Positions 61,571 to 64,000 of a stretch of 64,000 nucleotides of DNA are shown one piece after another (position 1 is the first letter of the stretch; the number at the start of each line of letters is the position of its first letter). Location: the NCBI GenBank assembly GCA_020055645.1, contig JAECZT010000013.1, positions 124,001-188,000 on the forward strand, given 5' to 3'. The notes under the pieces are model-generated. The model had not been told where the DNA came from and ran no database searches. It worked only from the letters and a program-made list of their open reading frames with translations. The DNA comes from Tomocerus qinae (taxonomy: Eukaryota > Arthropoda > Collembola > Entomobryomorpha > Tomoceridae). Made by a program: the position numbers and the translations under genes.

Positions 61571-64000
61571 TGTTAAATCTCTATGCCAAGTCCCATGCTA
61601 AGTCCCATGTTAAATCCCTATGCTAAGTCCCATGCCAAATCCCCATGCTAAGTCGCATGTTAAATCCCCATGCTAAGTCCCATTTTAAATCTCTATGCTA
61701 AGTCCCATGTTAAATCCCCATGCTAAGTCCCATGTTATATCCATATGCTAAGTCCCATGCTAAATCGCCTCGCTAAGTCCAAGGCAAAATCCCAATGCTA
61801 AGTTTCATGCTTAATCCCCCTGCTAAGCCCCATGCTAAATCCCCATGCTAAGTCCCATGTTTAATACCCATGCTAAATCCCGTTGCGAAGTCCCATGCAA
61901 AATCCCCATGCTAAGTCCCATACTAAATCCCCATGCTAAATCCTATGTTAAATCCCCATGCTAAGTCCCACGCTAAATCCCCATAATTAGTCCCATGTTA
62001 AATCCCCATGCTAAGTCCTATGTTAAATCATAATGCTAAATCACCTTGCTAACTCCTATGCAAAATCCCTTTGCTACGTCACATGTTAAATCCCCATACT
62101 AAGTCCCGTGTTAAATCTCCATGCCAAGTCCCATGCTAAATCTCCATACTTAGTCCCATGTTAAATCCCCATGCTAAGTCCTATGTTAAATCATATTGCT
62201 AAATCACCTTGCTAACTCCTATGCAAAATCCCTTTGCTATGTCCCATGTTAAATCCTAATGCTAAGTCACTTTGTAAATCCCCATGCGAAGTCCCATGCT
62301 AAATCTCCATGCTAAGTCGCATGTTAAATCCTCATGCTAAGTCCCATTTTAAATCCCCATGCTAAGTCCCACGCTAAATCCCCATATTTAGTCCCATGTT
62401 AAATCCCCATGCTAAGTCCTATGTTAAATTAAAATGCTAAATCACCTTGCTAACTCCTATGCAAAATCCCTTTGTTAAGTCCCGTGTTAAATCTCTATGC
62501 CAAGTCACATGCTAAATCTCCATGCTATATCCCATGCTAAATCCTGATGCTTAGTCCTATGTTAAATCCCTATGCTAAGTCCCATGCTAAATCCCCATGC
62601 TAAGTCGCATGTTAAATCCCCATGCTAAGTCCCATTTTAAATCTCTATGCTAAGTCCCATGCTAAATCGCCTCGCTAAGTCCAAGGCAAAATCCAAATGC
62701 TAAGTTTCATGCTAAATCCCCCTGCTAAACCCCATGCTAAATCCCCATGCTAAGTCCCATGTTTAATACCCATGCTATATCCCGTTGCGAAGTCCCATGC
62801 AAAATCCCAATGCTAAGTCCCATACTAAATCCCCATGCTAAATCCTATGTTAAATCCCCATGCTAAGTCCCACGCTAAATCCCCATACTTAGTCCCATGT
62901 TAAATCCCCATGCTAAGTCCTATGTTAAATCATAATGCTAAATCACCTTGCTAACTCCTATGCAAAATCCCTTTGCTACGTCACATGTTAAATCCCCATA
63001 CTAAGTCCCGTGTTAAATCTCCATGCCAAGTCCCATGCTAAATCTCCATACTTAGTCCCATGCTAAATCCCCATGCTAAGTCCTATTTTAAATACCCATG
63101 CTAAATCCCGTTGCGAAGTCCCATGTAAAATCCCCATTCTAAGTCACATGTTAAATCCCCGTGCTAAGTTCCATGTTCAATCCCCATGTTAAGTCCCATG
63201 TTGAATCCCCATGCTAAGTCCCATGTTAAATCCCCATGCTAAGTCCCATGTTATATCCCAATGCTAAGTATCATGGTAAATCGCCATGATTACTCCCATC
63301 CTAACTCCCGTGCTAAGTCCCATGTTAAATCCTAATGCTAAATCACATTGTAAATCCCCATGCTAAGTCCTATGCTAAATCTCCATGCTAAGTCGCATGT
63401 TGAATCCTCATGCTAAGTCCCATTTTAAATCCCCATGCTAAGTCCCATGTTGAATCCTTATGCTAAGTCCCATGTTAAATCCCCATGCTAAGTCCCATGT
63501 TATATCTCAATGCTAAGTCCCATGTTAAATCCCATGCAAAATCAACATGCTAAGTCCCATGCTAAATCTCCATACTTAGTTCCATGTTAAATCCCCATGC
63601 TAAGTCCTATGTTAAATCATATTGCTAAATCACCTTGCTTACTCCTATGCAAAATCCCTTTGCTATGTCACATGCTAAATCCCCATGCTAAGTCCTATTT
63701 TAAATACCCATGCTAAATCCCGTTGCGAAGTCCCATGTAAAATCCCCATTCTAAGTCACATGTTAAATCCCCGTTTTAAGTTCCATGTTCAATCCCCATG
63801 TTAAGTCCCATGTTGAATCCCCATGCTAAGTCCCATGTTAAATCCCCATGCTAAGTCCCATGTTATATTTCAATGCTAAGTCCCATGTTAAATCCCATGC
63901 AAAATCAATATGCTAAGTCCCATGTTAAATCCCAATGCCAAGTCCAATGTTAAGTCGCCATGTTAAGTTCCATGGAAAATCCCCAAGATTAGTCCCATGC

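Larger units (their letters stand above)
48397..64000 (+). repeat. 25-bp dimeric satellite to the window end
   Basis: This is 15.6 kb of the same satellite in the same orientation, running off the right edge. Nested duplications are readable: 213-bp units (48430-48890); a segment at about 49300-50520 repeated at 61980-63200 (offset 12,678); 51530-52030 repeated at 56104-56600 (offset 4,574) and then 53430-54630 repeated at 57180-58380 (offset 3,750); an 824-bp tandem duplication in the first of these only; and a 1,501-bp tandem repeat at 58390-61570. No gene, RNA gene or other inserted DNA was seen. Confidence 0.97.

Noticed and set aside
1-64000. Repetitive protein encoded by the satellite
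   Set aside because: The 25-bp period shifts frame each unit and every dimer contains TAA, so no frame stays open.

Overview
This window looks like non-genic eukaryotic DNA, most probably from an arthropod (insect likely). It has no bacterial operons, host exons, tRNA or rRNA genes. It is one very long head-to-tail satellite array interrupted by four mobile-element insertions. The assignment rests on the mobile-element families (a BEL/Pao LTR retrotransposon primed by tRNA-Tyr, a non-LTR retrotransposon with endonuclease, and hAT-type miniature elements). Species cannot be named from the sequence.

Layout: satellite 1-2508; non-LTR retrotransposon (LINE) on the minus strand 2524-7285, flanked by a 15-bp target-site duplication; satellite 7286-12669; hAT-like non-autonomous element 12670-13444; satellite 13445-29886; a second copy of the same hAT-like element 29887-30662; satellite 30663-40809; complete BEL/Pao LTR retrotransposon on the plus strand 40810-48396; satellite 48397-64000. 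About 50 kb of the 64 kb is satellite, and all of it has one orientation.

The satellite is built from two diverged half-units, 13 nt (CCCATGCTAAGTC) and 12 nt (CCATGTTAAATC), giving a 25-bp dimer. Dimers carry position-specific variants, and these define higher-order blocks that recur over long distances without losing register. Examples are pairs 10,202 bp, about 8,274 bp, 17,217 bp and 12,678 bp apart, and recent tandem duplications of 1,327, 2,075, 1,501, 824 and 213 bp. These offsets were read directly by matching positions in the window.

The higher-order copies supply 'empty' paralogous sites for the LINE and the BEL/Pao element, which confirm their exact ends and target duplications. 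They also give a relative chronology. The hAT-like element inserted once and was then copied with its satellite surroundings, because both copies share the same 8-bp target duplication and flanks. The LINE and the BEL/Pao element each inserted in only one of the paralogous blocks. The BEL/Pao element has almost identical LTRs and one unbroken gag-pol frame, so it is young and may be autonomous. The LINE has single-base frameshifts in both ORFs and is probably dead.
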